Below the pieces are notes generated by a model. It had not been told where the DNA came from and did no database searches. It saw nothing but the letters and a program-made list of their open reading frames with translations. From assembly GCA_013076295.1 (NCBI GenBank), contig RQOL01000828.1:2976001-3040000 (forward strand): a stretch of DNA of 64,000 nt. The letters run 5' to 3'. The stretch comes from Sanderia malayensis. Lineage: Eukaryota > Cnidaria > Scyphozoa > Semaeostomeae > Pelagiidae. This document shows positions 49,401 to 61,700 of the stretch, in pieces (the first letter of the stretch is position 1; each line of letters begins with the position of its first letter). The translations under genes and the position numbers were made by a program.

Positions 49401-49845
49401 TTGTTGGTAATACGAACAATCATTCGATATTTTGGGGTGTTGTACTTGTTCTTGTCTTGAACAACAAGGCGACGTCTGGCAAAGTAATCGGTCTTGCCCT
49501 CTGAAGTTGATAAATATCGATTTAGGCCATACTCTACTACGACATTTTAGCAAAAGTATATTCCGACTTCCTCGGCTAGATATAAGCATATGGACTATGT
49601 CAGGTTAATTTTGACGTACAAACCTCTTCGTCTCTTGAATTTAACTTGAAATCGCTTGAAATAAGCTTTATTCTTAATTACTTTAACAAATCCCTAGGAA
49701 AGATGATCAAATACAGGTATATTTCATCTGCAAAAATCTTGTCAATCCAACGGAAAATTATAACGATGACAAGTGAAGCTAGTTAAACATATACAAGAAA
49801 TTTCTAAATTCAGATTTTTTGCGAAAAATGTTTGATACGAACCAT
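46460..49845 (-). CDS. RPL5: Large-subunit ribosomal protein L5 (uL18), with an apparent 1-nt frameshift
   Basis: Six exons on the minus strand: 49843-49845 (ATG only), 49624-49693, 49385-49500, 49123-49257, 48744-48945, 46460-46841. Without the frameshift it would encode about 302 aa, the usual length. Recognisable blocks: [88 protein letters not shown], and the Lys-rich C-terminus. It binds 5S rRNA together with uL5 in the 60S subunit. In exon 48744-48945 the reading frame shifts between ...GEDGH and ...[12 protein letters not shown], near 48853-48862, where one base seems to be missing. Upstream and downstream frames each fit their flanking exons. The 1.9-kb intron holds a satellite element. 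The intact exon structure argues against a retrocopy. Confidence 0.93.
47636..48703. mobile_element. TIR-bounded element filled with a 114-bp tandem repeat
   Basis: Ends are AGGGGTTATCA (47636) and the inverted TGATGACCCCT (48693-48703), each next to GCGAGCGAAGCGAGC-type sequence. Between them lie about eight to nine 114-bp units (for example CAGTCAATG at 47731, 47845, 47959). Each unit holds two palindromes, GCGCACGAAGTGCGC and GCGAGCGCAGCGAGC. Because 114 is a multiple of three, the minus strand is open for 331 codons in 38-residue repeats. It sits within an RPL5 intron. Confidence 0.75.
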
Positions 49846-49995
49846 TTTAAGAAGTGTTTTCTTCCCTCAGGTAGCTTCGGCTGTAGGGTTTTAAAATTTT
49901 GCAGCTTAAAAGGAAGAGAGAAGGCTGAAAGCGAGACTAAAGACACATGGATAAAAAGCGCCTCCACAACGCAGTGGAATAGTCATAGAGATAGG
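49846..49995 (-). promoter_or_regulatory. RPL5 promoter and 5' leader region
   Basis: On the minus strand a pyrimidine run (CCTTCTCTCTTCCTTTT, about 49909-49926) resembles a 5' TOP start of ribosomal protein mRNAs. Further upstream, TAGTATATATCC lies inside the terminal repeat of the neighbouring element, so the promoter may overlap it. Inferred. Confidence 0.4.
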
Positions 49996-51541
49996 ATATA
50001 TACTAAACTAGAGTGCGAACGAGGCTCCGGAAAGGTGACCCTTTTCGGCCATCTTGTTGACGGGAGTTTTTGACGGGTAAAAGTAGTGATTTCAATGCGT
50101 AAATGCCTATCACATAGGCAAAAACATGGATTTTTAGTATGATCCAGTAAAATTTAAAGACTGAGAAGCAACGAATGGTAAAGGAGAGACCTTTTCACAC
50201 ATTTTGAACGTCTGGACATCGTGGAAGGTACAGTATTTTTGTTTTATTTTAGTATGTAAGCTAAGAAAGTAGTGGAGCGGCATGGAGGACCCTGTCCCAT
50301 AAAAACAGAAGAGACATAAAACATACACATAACAATTTTTATTAATGAACATTGGAACAGGGCAATTTTAACATACATAATGAAGTGGTTTGGTAAAATA
50401 AATCTTTTGATTATTTCATAAACCGAGAACCGATCACCCCTTGTTAGAATCGCCCTGTTGTTGCTGCATTTGTATCTATCATATCATTTATAGCATAGAA
50501 ATAAATGCTATTGACAGCTTCTAAGAGCTGTTTTGCATGCTCGATATTACTACAAGGTCAATATTCGGGATTGAATTTTTTTTAGTATCAGCAAATTAAA
50601 CTTTAGTTGTTATGATTTATTTTAGGCCCGGCGCCTTCTGGAGCAAGGAGCGCCACCGCAGAGACCAGAAAGGCTTGTTTATATCGAGGAAATTACAGTA
50701 AAAACAACTGAAGTACGGTCCAAAAATGCGAGTTCTTCGCATCATGCATGGCATGAAAATCAGCGGATAAAGAACTGAAAATTGCTCAGAATGGTAAACT
50801 GGATAGCAACACAATTGCTGTTATGAAGGCTGCCTGTATGTGTGGAGCCGGAGCGGGAGGCGGGGCATGAAGGACGGGATCAACAACTTAAAGCGTGGAA
50901 ACATCCAGACAAATTTAAAATAACGCAAATTTTAGTTCAAAAATAGGACACAAATCTTATTTTTATTGTATTGTGTCGATTTTGTTTTCATTTTATTTCA
51001 AATATTTTTACAAAACGGATTTGCCTTTGTATTTTTCAATTGTCTTCACATCATTTGATAGATTGGCCTAAGATCCTAAAAAGCCTGTTGCTCTGTTCAT
51101 TCTTGTTAGATTTTTGTCATTCTTGCTTCAGATCAATATAAAAATAGATTATTTTGTTCACCACCCCAATACGTTGTTATTTGTATGAGGAAAAATCAGA
51201 AAACTAAGAAACAATTTTGGCCTACGAAAAAAGTCAAGAGATTTTCAAGTACTTACAAATTGACAAAATGTAGACATTTGCAGTATTTGACAGAAATTTT
51301 AATACCATAGACAGGTTTCCACATACATACTTATTTAGAAACTGGTAAAAACTTTTGAATTTAGTTTTCGAATCACGCTATAAGCTTTAAATTTAAACTT
51401 TAGGTGAGCTCCAGACATTGCCGTGCCTTGAATATTTTCGCAACTTCTCCCGTCAACAAGATGGCGCACAAAGTTTCAGCCTCGCTATGACCGAAACAAT
51501 AGGAGTTAGCTCTCTAGTTTAGTATATATCCTATCTCTATG
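49983..51541. mobile_element. Non-autonomous DNA element with terminal inverted repeats
   Basis: The first 30 or so bases (CATAGAGATAGGATATATAC then TAAACTAGAG) are repeated exactly inverted at the right end. A further inner block (GCCATCTTGTTGACGGGAG) is inverted at about 51446-51471. The direct repeat GGAATAG flanks both sides (49976-49982 and 51542-51548), consistent with a target duplication. No transposase or other convincing ORF in the 1.56-kb interior. Confidence 0.75.
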
Positions 51542-51545
51542 GGAA

Positions 51546-52497
51546 TAGTTATAAGTACTGCGCAGCAGCGTGTATGACGTGCCACTGGCGGATGCATTGG
51601 CCTTAGGGGTCGGCTTAGGCTTAGGGTTGGGGTTAGGGTTCAGTGTTAGGGTTATGGTTGTTACGCAATGCGGAGGAGAAAGGTGGTCAAGATGCGCAGT
51701 AGCATAGTTATTGGTACTGCGCAGGAGCTTATATGACGTAACGCTGGTTGATGCATTGGCCTTATGGTTAGGCTTAGGGTTAGGGTAAGGCTTAGGGTTA
51801 GGGTTATGTCATGCGGAGGAGAAAGGTGGTCAGGATGCGCAGTAGCATAGTTATTGGTACTGCGCGGGAGCTTATATGACGTAACGCTGGTTGATGCATT
51901 GGCCTTAGGGTTAGGCTTAGGGTTAGGGTAAGGCTTAGGGTTAGGGTTATGTCATGCGGAGGAGAAAGGTGGTCAGGATGCGCAGTAGCATAGTTATTGG
52001 TACTGCGCAGGAGCATATATGATGTAATGCTGGTTGATGCATTGGCCTTAGGGTTAGGCTTAGGGTTAGGGTAAGGCTTAGGGTTAGGGCTAGGGCTAGG
52101 TCATGCGGAGGAGAAAGGTGGTCAGGATGCGCAGTAGCATAGTTATTGGTACTGCGCAGGAGCATATATGATGTAATGCTGGTTGATGCATTGGCCTTAG
52201 GGTTAGGCTTAGGGTTAGGGTAAGGCTTAGGGTTAGGGCTAGGGCTAGGTCATGCGGAGGAGAAAGGTGGTCAGGATGCGCAGTAGCATAGTTTTTGGTA
52301 CTGCGCAGGAGCATATATGACGTAACGCTGGTTGATGCATTGGCCTTAGGGTTAGGCTCAGGGTTAGGGTAAGGCTTAGGGTTAGGGCTTGGGCTAGGTC
52401 ATGCGGAGGAGAAAGGTGATCAGGATGCGCAGTAGCATAGTTTTTGGTACTGCGCAGGAGCATATATGACGTAACGCTTGTTGATGCATTGGCCTCA
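51546..52497 (+). repeat. TTAGGG-containing minisatellite, about 149-bp unit
   Basis: About six units with the same landmarks as the array at 619-1620 (GCGGAGGAGAAAGGTGGTCA, GCGCAGTAGCATA, TACTGCGCAGGAGC, ATATATGACGTAA, GCTGGTTGATGCATTGGCC, TTAGGG/TAAGGC tract), same orientation but a longer hexamer block. It abuts the right end of the TIR element and ends about 230 bp before the VPS13B start. The minus-strand ORFs are by-products. Confidence 0.9.
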
Positions 52498-52726
52498 GAG
52501 CTATGGTACAGGGACGCAATGTAGTTAGTTTTTGCTATCAACAGTCACAGTCTATCCGTGACCTGTCAGTTTTGTGGAATTGCCACGAAGGCAGCCTAAA
52601 ATCCTGAAGAAAGTAGATGGAGTTACGGAAAGTGAACAGCTTACGTCTTTCCTATCGGTGCTTACATGCAACATTTGAATATTAAACATGCAAGGAAAAT
52701 AATTTGCATCAAGATCGGTCCTCGAT
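52498..52726 (+). promoter_or_regulatory. VPS13B 5' flank
   Basis: Only about 230 bp separate the minisatellite from the ATG. No TATA box or clear initiator seen; the promoter is inferred from position. Confidence 0.35.
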
Positions 52727-55700
52727 ATGTTGGAGTCATACATTACTCCACTTTTGATGGGTTATGTTAACAAGTACATCAAGAACCTGAAGCCTTCAGA
52801 TTTGAGTTTATCTGTTTGGGGAGGCGACGTTGTACTTCAGAATTTAGAGCTTCATCTTGACGTTCTCCAAAAGGTTTGAAATCTCCATGTTTATTTGACT
52901 ATTTAACTTGCTCTTTTTTAATTTATGGAGGTGGTTGAAAAGGGGGAGGGGCAAAAAGGGGTGTGGTGTGGTGACCCTGCGGTGTATGTTTTACCCCTAT
53001 CACCGAGATACTAAAGAATGTGAGATAATATATGAGTGTGTCAGTGAACTGATTTTCATGTTTTTTCTCGTCAGGAACTTAATCTACCAGTGAAGTTTCT
53101 AAGTGGAAAAATACACAAGTTGCGTATTCATGTGCCATGGACAAGGATAACTTATGAACCAGTGGAGATAACAATTAATACCATAGAGTTTATTGTGAAG
53201 CTGAGAGACCCAGACGAACAGGCAGATGAAAATGATGACAAGGCTGACGAAGAGAACAAGAAAGAGATGAAAAAAGAGCTTCACAAAGCAAAAGTTCAAC
53301 GAGATGCAGAACATTTACCCCCAGGATATGTGCAGGGAGTTCTCAACAAGGTGATCAATAATATTACCATCTGTGTGAACAACTTGATTGTGAAATACGT
53401 GGAGGATGATATCGTTTTTTCGCTGAACATCAAAAGTGCATCTCTGTTCAGTGCAAATGAGAAATGGGAGAAAGCGTTCATTGAGCTCGCGTTACCAAGC
53501 CTGTGCTTGAGGAAAATTTGCAATATCAATGATTTGACAATTTGCTTGGACAGCAGAAATGCTGATGGGAAGATAGAAATGTATCAAGATCCTCTTTTGT
53601 ACAAGTGTAACTTATCCTGTCGCATACTGTCAAAATACCAAGGTATTGGGAGTACGAGTGCTTACGAGAACCAGGTAAATTTGTACTGCGAGAGCTTGGA
53701 TATGTCAGCAACGGATCTACAGCTTCCCATGTTGGTTCGGTTGCTGAAGATGTGTCTTGGGTTGTATTATCGTACACTTGATCTTCCTGGTTGCAACTAC
53801 AAAACTCACCCAGCGAATGATATTCTTGAAGAAAGGAAGCACAAACAATCCTTTCAGAGTTCTGCTAACAAACCTGATAGTGGTGAAGATGAAGATTCAG
53901 GTTGGGTTTCATGGGCTTGGTCGAAGATTCCATATTTCTCTGATGATTTAAGTGATGTTGAAGACATGATCGGAAGTTATAACCATGATACTGTTCTTGT
54001 ATTTGCATTCTATGTCACACAATGCTCTTTGACTTTGAAGTGCATTGAAGAGGCAGGCCATAAGAGCATCGTTGGAACATCTCGTAGGTTTGTGTTTTCA
54101 CCAGTTCTGAACATAGAGATGTCGGGCTGTGCCATGGAGACTCTACTGAAAGGTGACGAGTTTTTTGATTGTCAAATGGGTTTAAGTTACATTGTTGGCT
54201 ACATCATTGGAGATTGTTTATGTAAGAAAGGTAGATCAGCTGAAAATATCATTTCAAATGTCTCCTTTGAGGATGCAAATGGAGATGATGAGGTGAGAGA
54301 TTTAAACGCCGACGGCGTTTTTAAGTGGGCGTTTATTTGAAATTTTACAGTAGTTAAGAGTGGTTTTGATAATGACCTTCTTTTCTTTATAGGATGAGCT
54401 TTTTCTTCGGATTGGCTGTCCCAAAGATTCGCAAGATGACGGCGTTGGTTTTATGAAAAACTCTTTGTTCAGTCAATTAAACCAATCAGATGATGACAAG
54501 CAAGAAGCAACTGTTCTCCCTCGGAAAGGAAGCCAATTCAAAGAGACGGAAGTCATGCAAAAATTCAGCGCATTCTTTCTCGACTATTTCTACACGATGG
54601 AGTTACCTGAAAACGAGGCTAATGATGATTCCAAACCAGCGTATGGCAAAGCTTCAGAGTTGGTGAAAGAGGCTTCATCAAAAAGAGTCATCGTTGGAAA
54701 AACTCAGACATTCTTGACAAGTAAGCTGCATCACTTGTTTACAAGAATCGCCGATTTTTGCTCAGAAGACAGAGGTCCTACTAAAAAAGGTAACAATGAT
54801 TCTAATTCCTTTATTTCCAAATGCTTTCAATTGCTTTGATCTGCAAACCTTGCTATGTTGCATTGACAATCTGCTCTCAAACTGGTTTCTTTTTTCGTCT
54901 GCGTTAAGTTCAATTTTTCTTACTTTGCTAACAGCATAATTCTTTCTTATTCAACGAATCTCTTTCATTCGCCAGTTAAAGACAAGCCCTTTGTGGATCC
55001 TTTTGTTGTTAAACAATTAAAACTCGGCAATCTACCAATCAGATCGTTGCATTTGACGTGTCATTCCACAAGCATTCAAATGAGTTTTGCTGATCATTCG
55101 TTCAGCAAAACTCATAAAGCAACCAGCACATCAGAGTCAATCAATTTTAACGTACGTCATGTCTTGTCTATCTCTTTTGTATAATTTCCCAAACATGCTC
55201 ACGCTTCTGGCTATCTACAAGCACACCCTAGTTACTAGTTATTGCGTCTCAATTACTGCGAGTTATTCCCATGTTTTCCTAGTGTTTTTGCATGTTAAAC
55301 TCTCACAGGCTTGCGTTGTTTCTAAACAGACGGAGCATAATAATCTGTATGGCTTGATTCTTCAAGTGGATCGGCTTGATTACCAGGCTCATTCGCCGAT
55401 GTTTCCTAATGAACTGAATTTTCTAATCGAGAATGATGCGCAAACCAATGCTCTCCTCCACAGAGCTGCATTCTCTGATTATTACCTCAAGGTGAGATAT
55501 AAATACGGCGTTAGTTTTTCTTGCCAGGTTAATTCACCAACCTTCTGCATTGTTTATTGCATTATGTATTGCATTACATTCATCTGCATTGCATTTTTCA
55601 TCTTTGATAATGGAAATGAGGCTTGTTTTGTGCGGGTTACTTCAGTGAAAGCTTGAGGACTGAGGAATAGTCACAAGGAAAGCGAAATATATCGATGACA

Positions 55701-58700
55701 TTGGATGAAAGGATTTTTACCCTTGTATTACTGCAAAACGAAAATCCTAAATCCATTGTACAGTATATTGTTTTTTTCACAGATGTTTGGAATTCAGGTT
55801 GGCATATATCAGCACTTGCCAGAGTGCCCAGAAGCGACAGTACTCAATGTTATATCTCCAGTTCACTTGTCACTCTTTCTGAAACACTGCATCAATGAAA
55901 GGTAGGCTGTTAATACGTGGCACTTCTAAACTAGAATCGAAACCCCTGATAGATTCACACATCCTATTGTTTAGCTGTACAAAATGACAGCCTTTAAGGG
56001 GGTCGGGTGTTTTTTTAATAGTAGCTTCTTTTTACCAGCGTACAGTAGCTGGCTATGTCAGGCTATGTCAGCAACTGTTAATTGTTCTTCTTAGCGTTGG
56101 TAGAGACCGATTTACGATGGAACTGAGAGTGGAGACTCCCAGCATAAATGTCAGCATTACGAAACCTCAGCTGCTCATGCTTATCAGCTTTCATCAATCT
56201 TGGACATTAAAAGATCCTTTGCCAGTTAATGAATGTTTGATTGGAGATATATTTCATCCAAAAGGTATTGATTTATATGTTAATTAGTTTTGAAGACTTT
56301 AAACTGTATAAAACGCAAATAGACAATGCGGTGACCAAATTAAATCTTGCCACTTGGGAAGCTTTCTACTTGTCTTAAGGTCCTTTGAATATGACACAAT
56401 TCCTTCTTTCAAGTTTATTTTGAATTATATTTCAGCCAATAAGGATGGTATGTCATCTGTTCTTGACCTCTCCTTGATTGGTCTACAAGGAAAGTACGTG
56501 AAACAAGATTCCTACCATGCAATATCTGCATCTTTAGGCAGCATCAAAGCTGCGATACAAGCTTTGTGTAAGTACTGGAACATACTATTTTACTTGCCAC
56601 TAGATGGATGAATATTCATCCATGAATGTAGTTCGTCCATGAATATTCATCCAGGGTTTGAATGTAGCTCAAGGGTTTCCCTGTATTTAGTTGTCGTCTG
56701 CTTCCTCCCCTTACAGGCAATGGTGTTGAATTGACTACGGCAATTATGCATGGACCATTGAACACGGCAATCGTGAGTGACGTGGATGTCTTTCTCAATG
56801 CAAAAGACAAAGAATTGCTCGATTTGCCAAATGGTGTGTTGTTGAATGCTAAGCTGCAATTTCCAACGGCTGATCGAATATTAAACGAAGATAATCGTGA
56901 GTAATCAAATGATTAATTGATTAAGTGATCAGTAGTCAAAGGATTAATCGATTGAGTGACGAGTAATCAAATGATTAATCGATTGTATGATTGCTGGGTT
57001 GGTTTGATGGATTGCCTTTATTTATGGATATTTTTTCAATTTTTAGCTCCGGCAGTCATTTTATTTGAGCTGAAAGGTATGGCTGTAAATTGTGACCCTT
57101 CCTTATTGAGATGGATTGAATATATGCCGACTTCATCAGCTGAAAGTCATCGCTTGAGGACATTTCAGAGAAGGACAAGCAAAGTGTTCTCGAGAACTCT
57201 CTCTAGCAGTACACCAAAGAAGAAATCTTACTCAAGAGGTATCGTATTTTTCGTAGTCTATTACTTTTGTTCCCTTTTAGCATTCTTTGCTTATGAATAG
57301 TATGTTAACTTGTGTTTTCAGTCTATGGAGCATCACAGCTGTCTAGAGAAAGAAAGAAAGAAAATAAGGCAAGAAAGAAGGACCAAGAAGAATCTGAGAA
57401 AAAGAATGATTATCAAAATCAAATGGCCTACGTTATGCATATTTTGAAGTCTTTAATAATCAAGGTATTAACAACATCCTGCTTTTATTTATAATTTATG
57501 ATTAGTATTAGAAATTTGATTATCTCAATGCTATGATTATAATGTTTTATATTGGTTTCATGTCGTCAGGTAGACGTTGAAACAATTGCTATTTTGATGC
57601 CAACAAAATCAATGCTTAGTGGTTTGTTTCTCAATTTTCCTAAGATTTTTTGGCTTGTAATTAATATTTTTGTATTTGCTGTGTAAAGACAGGAAGCTAA
57701 TTGGACATTTATTTCTATCGATTGTAGAGCAAGATGGCACCACTTTGCTATACAACATCCTTTACATTTGGAGAGCATGTTACAGAAATACCCCTGAAAG
57801 GTTTCCAGATAGCCTCGTACTGACATTGCCTCAATTGAGGCTGTCAAGCTCGAATATCAAAGACCTTGCGAGTGCCACTGATATTCCTGTAACTATAAGC
57901 CAAAATAAGACGATCGATAATTCATTACCATGGTCATTGAATGGTCAAGCTTTCAGTATATACACAATGAATGCCAGTGAGACAAACAAACTACCAGATA
58001 ATGAAGCATGTTATATCTTTGAGCCTGCAGAGTGGACGATGCTCTTAGCCGCTGCGCATGCTGATGCTGCGGAGGCGTTTTCTTCTCTTCATGATTCACT
58101 TAGTCTTGTTGGTGTGAAACCAGTTATGAATCCAATAGAAGAAGCCAGTCTTGATTCAACGAAACAGCAAAATCAACCGTCCCTTGGGTTTTGTGTTCAC
58201 ATTGATCTATCCTCAGTTATGATTGGCATTTCCATGCATCAGGTATGTCCATCTCCATTGCAATTTCATTTTGCACTGAATCTGCTCCTTGTCGGGTTGC
58301 AGAACTTCATGCCTGGAAATATAGAATAGAATCGCTGCAGTTCCTAATTACAAGCCATATTTCGTGCTGCAATTACTACTTGTTTCTTTCTATTGGCTTA
58401 AGACAGTAAAAACCACATATAAGAACCTGTAAATTCTGCATCCAGCCTATTGTTTATTCTATTTTTTTGAGCACTTCTGTTGTTTCTCCCACCTTTTAGC
58501 CTATACTGTTTACATGTGTTTGCGAATTGTATCATAGTGACTAACATTGTGTATTCATTCTCTTCAAGATGTCGATCATGATCAGTGTGTTATCAAGACT
58601 ATTGACAACAGTAAATAATTTCCACAAACTGAAGGCACCTGCCAATAGGCTGTTTGTTGAAATGCATCTCGATCAACAAGTTGAATTGAATTCCAACAGC

Positions 58701-61700
58701 AAGAAATCAACAACTGAAGATGACCGACGTTCTGTTTCAAGTAATTCCACAACTGAGCCTCTTGATGATGTTACTGTTTCAAACGATGCCTCGGTTTCAA
58801 GCTCTCAAATGCAAACTGTAAGTTTTTCTGAGTTTATTATTCGTATTGTGTAATGTGTTATTGACACTATTACCCCCGGAAAGTCAATTAAAGTCATTGA
58901 TAAAGCTACATCGTTTTGCATTGGCAGGGGTTCAATTATGTTAGTTTGAAATCATGTCGGTTGCATTGATGTATTTGTTTTCTTTGTAGAGATCTGAGGG
59001 TGCTTTCTCTGTATCACTATGGCTTCAGTGGATAATTCCGAAAATGTCCATAACTCTTTACAGTGATCCAAGTTTTCAAGATGGAATTATTTATAAAATA
59101 CCAATTGAATTGGATGAGATTAGTTTTGCTTTTGATCATCAAAAGGGCAAACTGCAAATGACGAACAAAGTAGGCTCACTGGCTGTTCGAAATTACATGC
59201 TTAGGTTTGACATTAACATGCTTATTTGCTCAGAAATTAATGCATTAATCCAATTCGTCTATTTCTCATCTTATTTACTTTTTTTATCTTTGTTTTAGGC
59301 CGGGGAACAATAGCTGGGAGACTGATAAATTTGACGGGGTTCTTGTGTCTTGTAAAGACATCCTTGGACAAAACATCGAGCTGCTGTCGTCACCAAGCAA
59401 ATCGAATTCGCGCTCTTTTATCAACATGACGTACTCACGCATAGCTTTATCAGAGGTTCACTCCAGATCGAGGTACGCATCGATTCGATCCGAGGCTGCT
59501 CTTGTGGATCAAGACAAGGATGACGTCACTTTTCAATCCAACAATCCTATGAAGTATACGATTGATGAAACTGGAGTTTACCAACACAAAGTCTTCTTAT
59601 CCGTTCAATCGCTTGATGTCGTTGCGGTACTAGAACCAGTGGTACATGTGGCTAATAGCCTGCTGGCCGTGGATGTAAAATCATTGAACTTACCGGAGAA
59701 AGCGAGCCCGATTGTATCGACCGAGCCCGGAAAGCTACCTCGTGAAGGAGTTTTTCAACCGCTGCCTGTTGTGAGCATCGAAGTTAAAGGAATCCGTGTA
59801 TTAGTACCCGCTTCAACCAACCCGGACCTGGACAGTAAGGAGAATATGGCGTTATTCTGTCTGAAATCATTGACACTCTCTTCTGATCCGGATAATAGAA
59901 TCAATTCAACTGCTGTGAATAAAGATTGGTATCGGTGTTTGAGAAGGCATCAAAGGGAGAAGAGCAGGCGGACAAAAACATGGCACGTGCAATATAAAAT
60001 TAACCTTGATAACACGAGTTTATGGACGGGTAGATGGGCCGATGTTTATAACCAAGATCAAAGTTCTGGCGATGGCGAGTTAAGTCTACTCAGTGAACAA
60101 CAGAATCCTGCTTTACAATGGAACTACGAAATTCCGTATGTGTTTTTGTATATTTTAGACGATATATTTCTGGGTCTTTACTGCAGGGGACAGTGCTGAA
60201 TACTATATTAGTAGAGGACAATAAGTGCAGAGATGAAGGTGTAAAGTTTTATGCTTTGACTCTAAGACAAAATAAAACTGCAGCTCAGAGTTAAAGCATA
60301 AACTTATGTATTATCTTTGTCTCTGCAATTATATGAATTATATTGTGTCCCTTCACGCTACCACTGAATGTTCACACCCCTGAATGCCGTGTATTTTATG
60401 TGATAGTCAACGTTTAATGATGTTTATCCCGGGGGTTGTGTTTATAAATTTCTTGTTTGTTTATCAGGAAGAAGAAAGAGCCAGCCCGACTGTCGCCCTT
60501 ACTCTTGGAGTTTGGCTCATCAGCTGTTATATCCCCGTCTGTCTGCGTTTCATTCAAGAACCGAGACACCGTACGTGACGAAATTAGTTATAATTATCAT
60601 AAATAGTAATAATTAGTAATAATTAGTAGTAATAATTATCATAAATTATCATGGTATAAAATATAAAACTTACGCTATTGTTGATCAGTTTTTTTATTTT
60701 TGTCTCTTTTTGTAGAGTCTCAAGCTAACTGCGACATCGTTGGAAATTGATTTTCATAAAGAGGTTCAGAGTTTCATAAACCCTTCGCAGGTAATTAAAA
60801 CATCCAGATATAATTCTATAGCTCTTTACAAGGTACATAGTTTAATATAACCTTTTTAATGTTTACACGAGTCAGCTAAAATTATCACTTTCGTTGGGGT
60901 ATATTGAGGTTATTGCTCTGTATATTTCTATTACTTTAATTTTGTCGTGTTTTTCTTCTAAAGGTGTGCCTTTTAGCAGAGGTGGCCGAGAATATATCAA
61001 AGTCACTTCAGCATGACAGTTTTGAGAATGTTGTACCAGACAAAGATTCGTGTTCAGATTTGAAGAGCCCAAATGTTATTGACAGTGGAGTGGCGAGTGT
61101 ATTGTCTGGTAAAGTAAGTCAGCTGTCGAAAGATCCAAGAAAGCCAGGCACGAATCAAGGCACTTTGAATCAATCTGAATCGACGAATTTTGAAATGCTG
61201 ATCACAGGCAAGAAGATCGTTTCGTCTTTATACGTCGATCAAGGATGCAATAAACCTTGTGATCATGATAAACAAGACACCAAGCTACCTGTGTTGAGCT
61301 GCCATGTCATACAGCCAAGTTTGAATATCAATTGGTTTGAGGAGATGTCGTTGGACTTGGCTGTTTACGATATCTTGGTTTCTGGGTGCAGAGAGGATAT
61401 AAGTTCGAGTACAGCCTTGCCAGATCAGCCAGCGTATGATCAGAGTATTTTCAGGTCGGAAAAAGGCAAGCTTGATGCAAAAACCGGATTATACAAACCA
61501 GTTTTATCTTTGAATGTGATCGACGGTACTTCGAGAAATATCAGTGCTGTAATTGGGCGACCGTTATTGATGAGTTTTTATCTTGGTGCGTTTGATAAAC
61601 TGTTTGCATTTGGTGACAAGATCAAACTGCCAGTGCGAGCTGAAAAAAACGAAGAAACATCTAGCAACACGTTTAAATCATTGGTTGATTCACTTCAGTT

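Noticed and set aside
51804..52541. Minus-strand ORFs of the same MLLRS type
   Set aside because: Same explanation, second minisatellite array.
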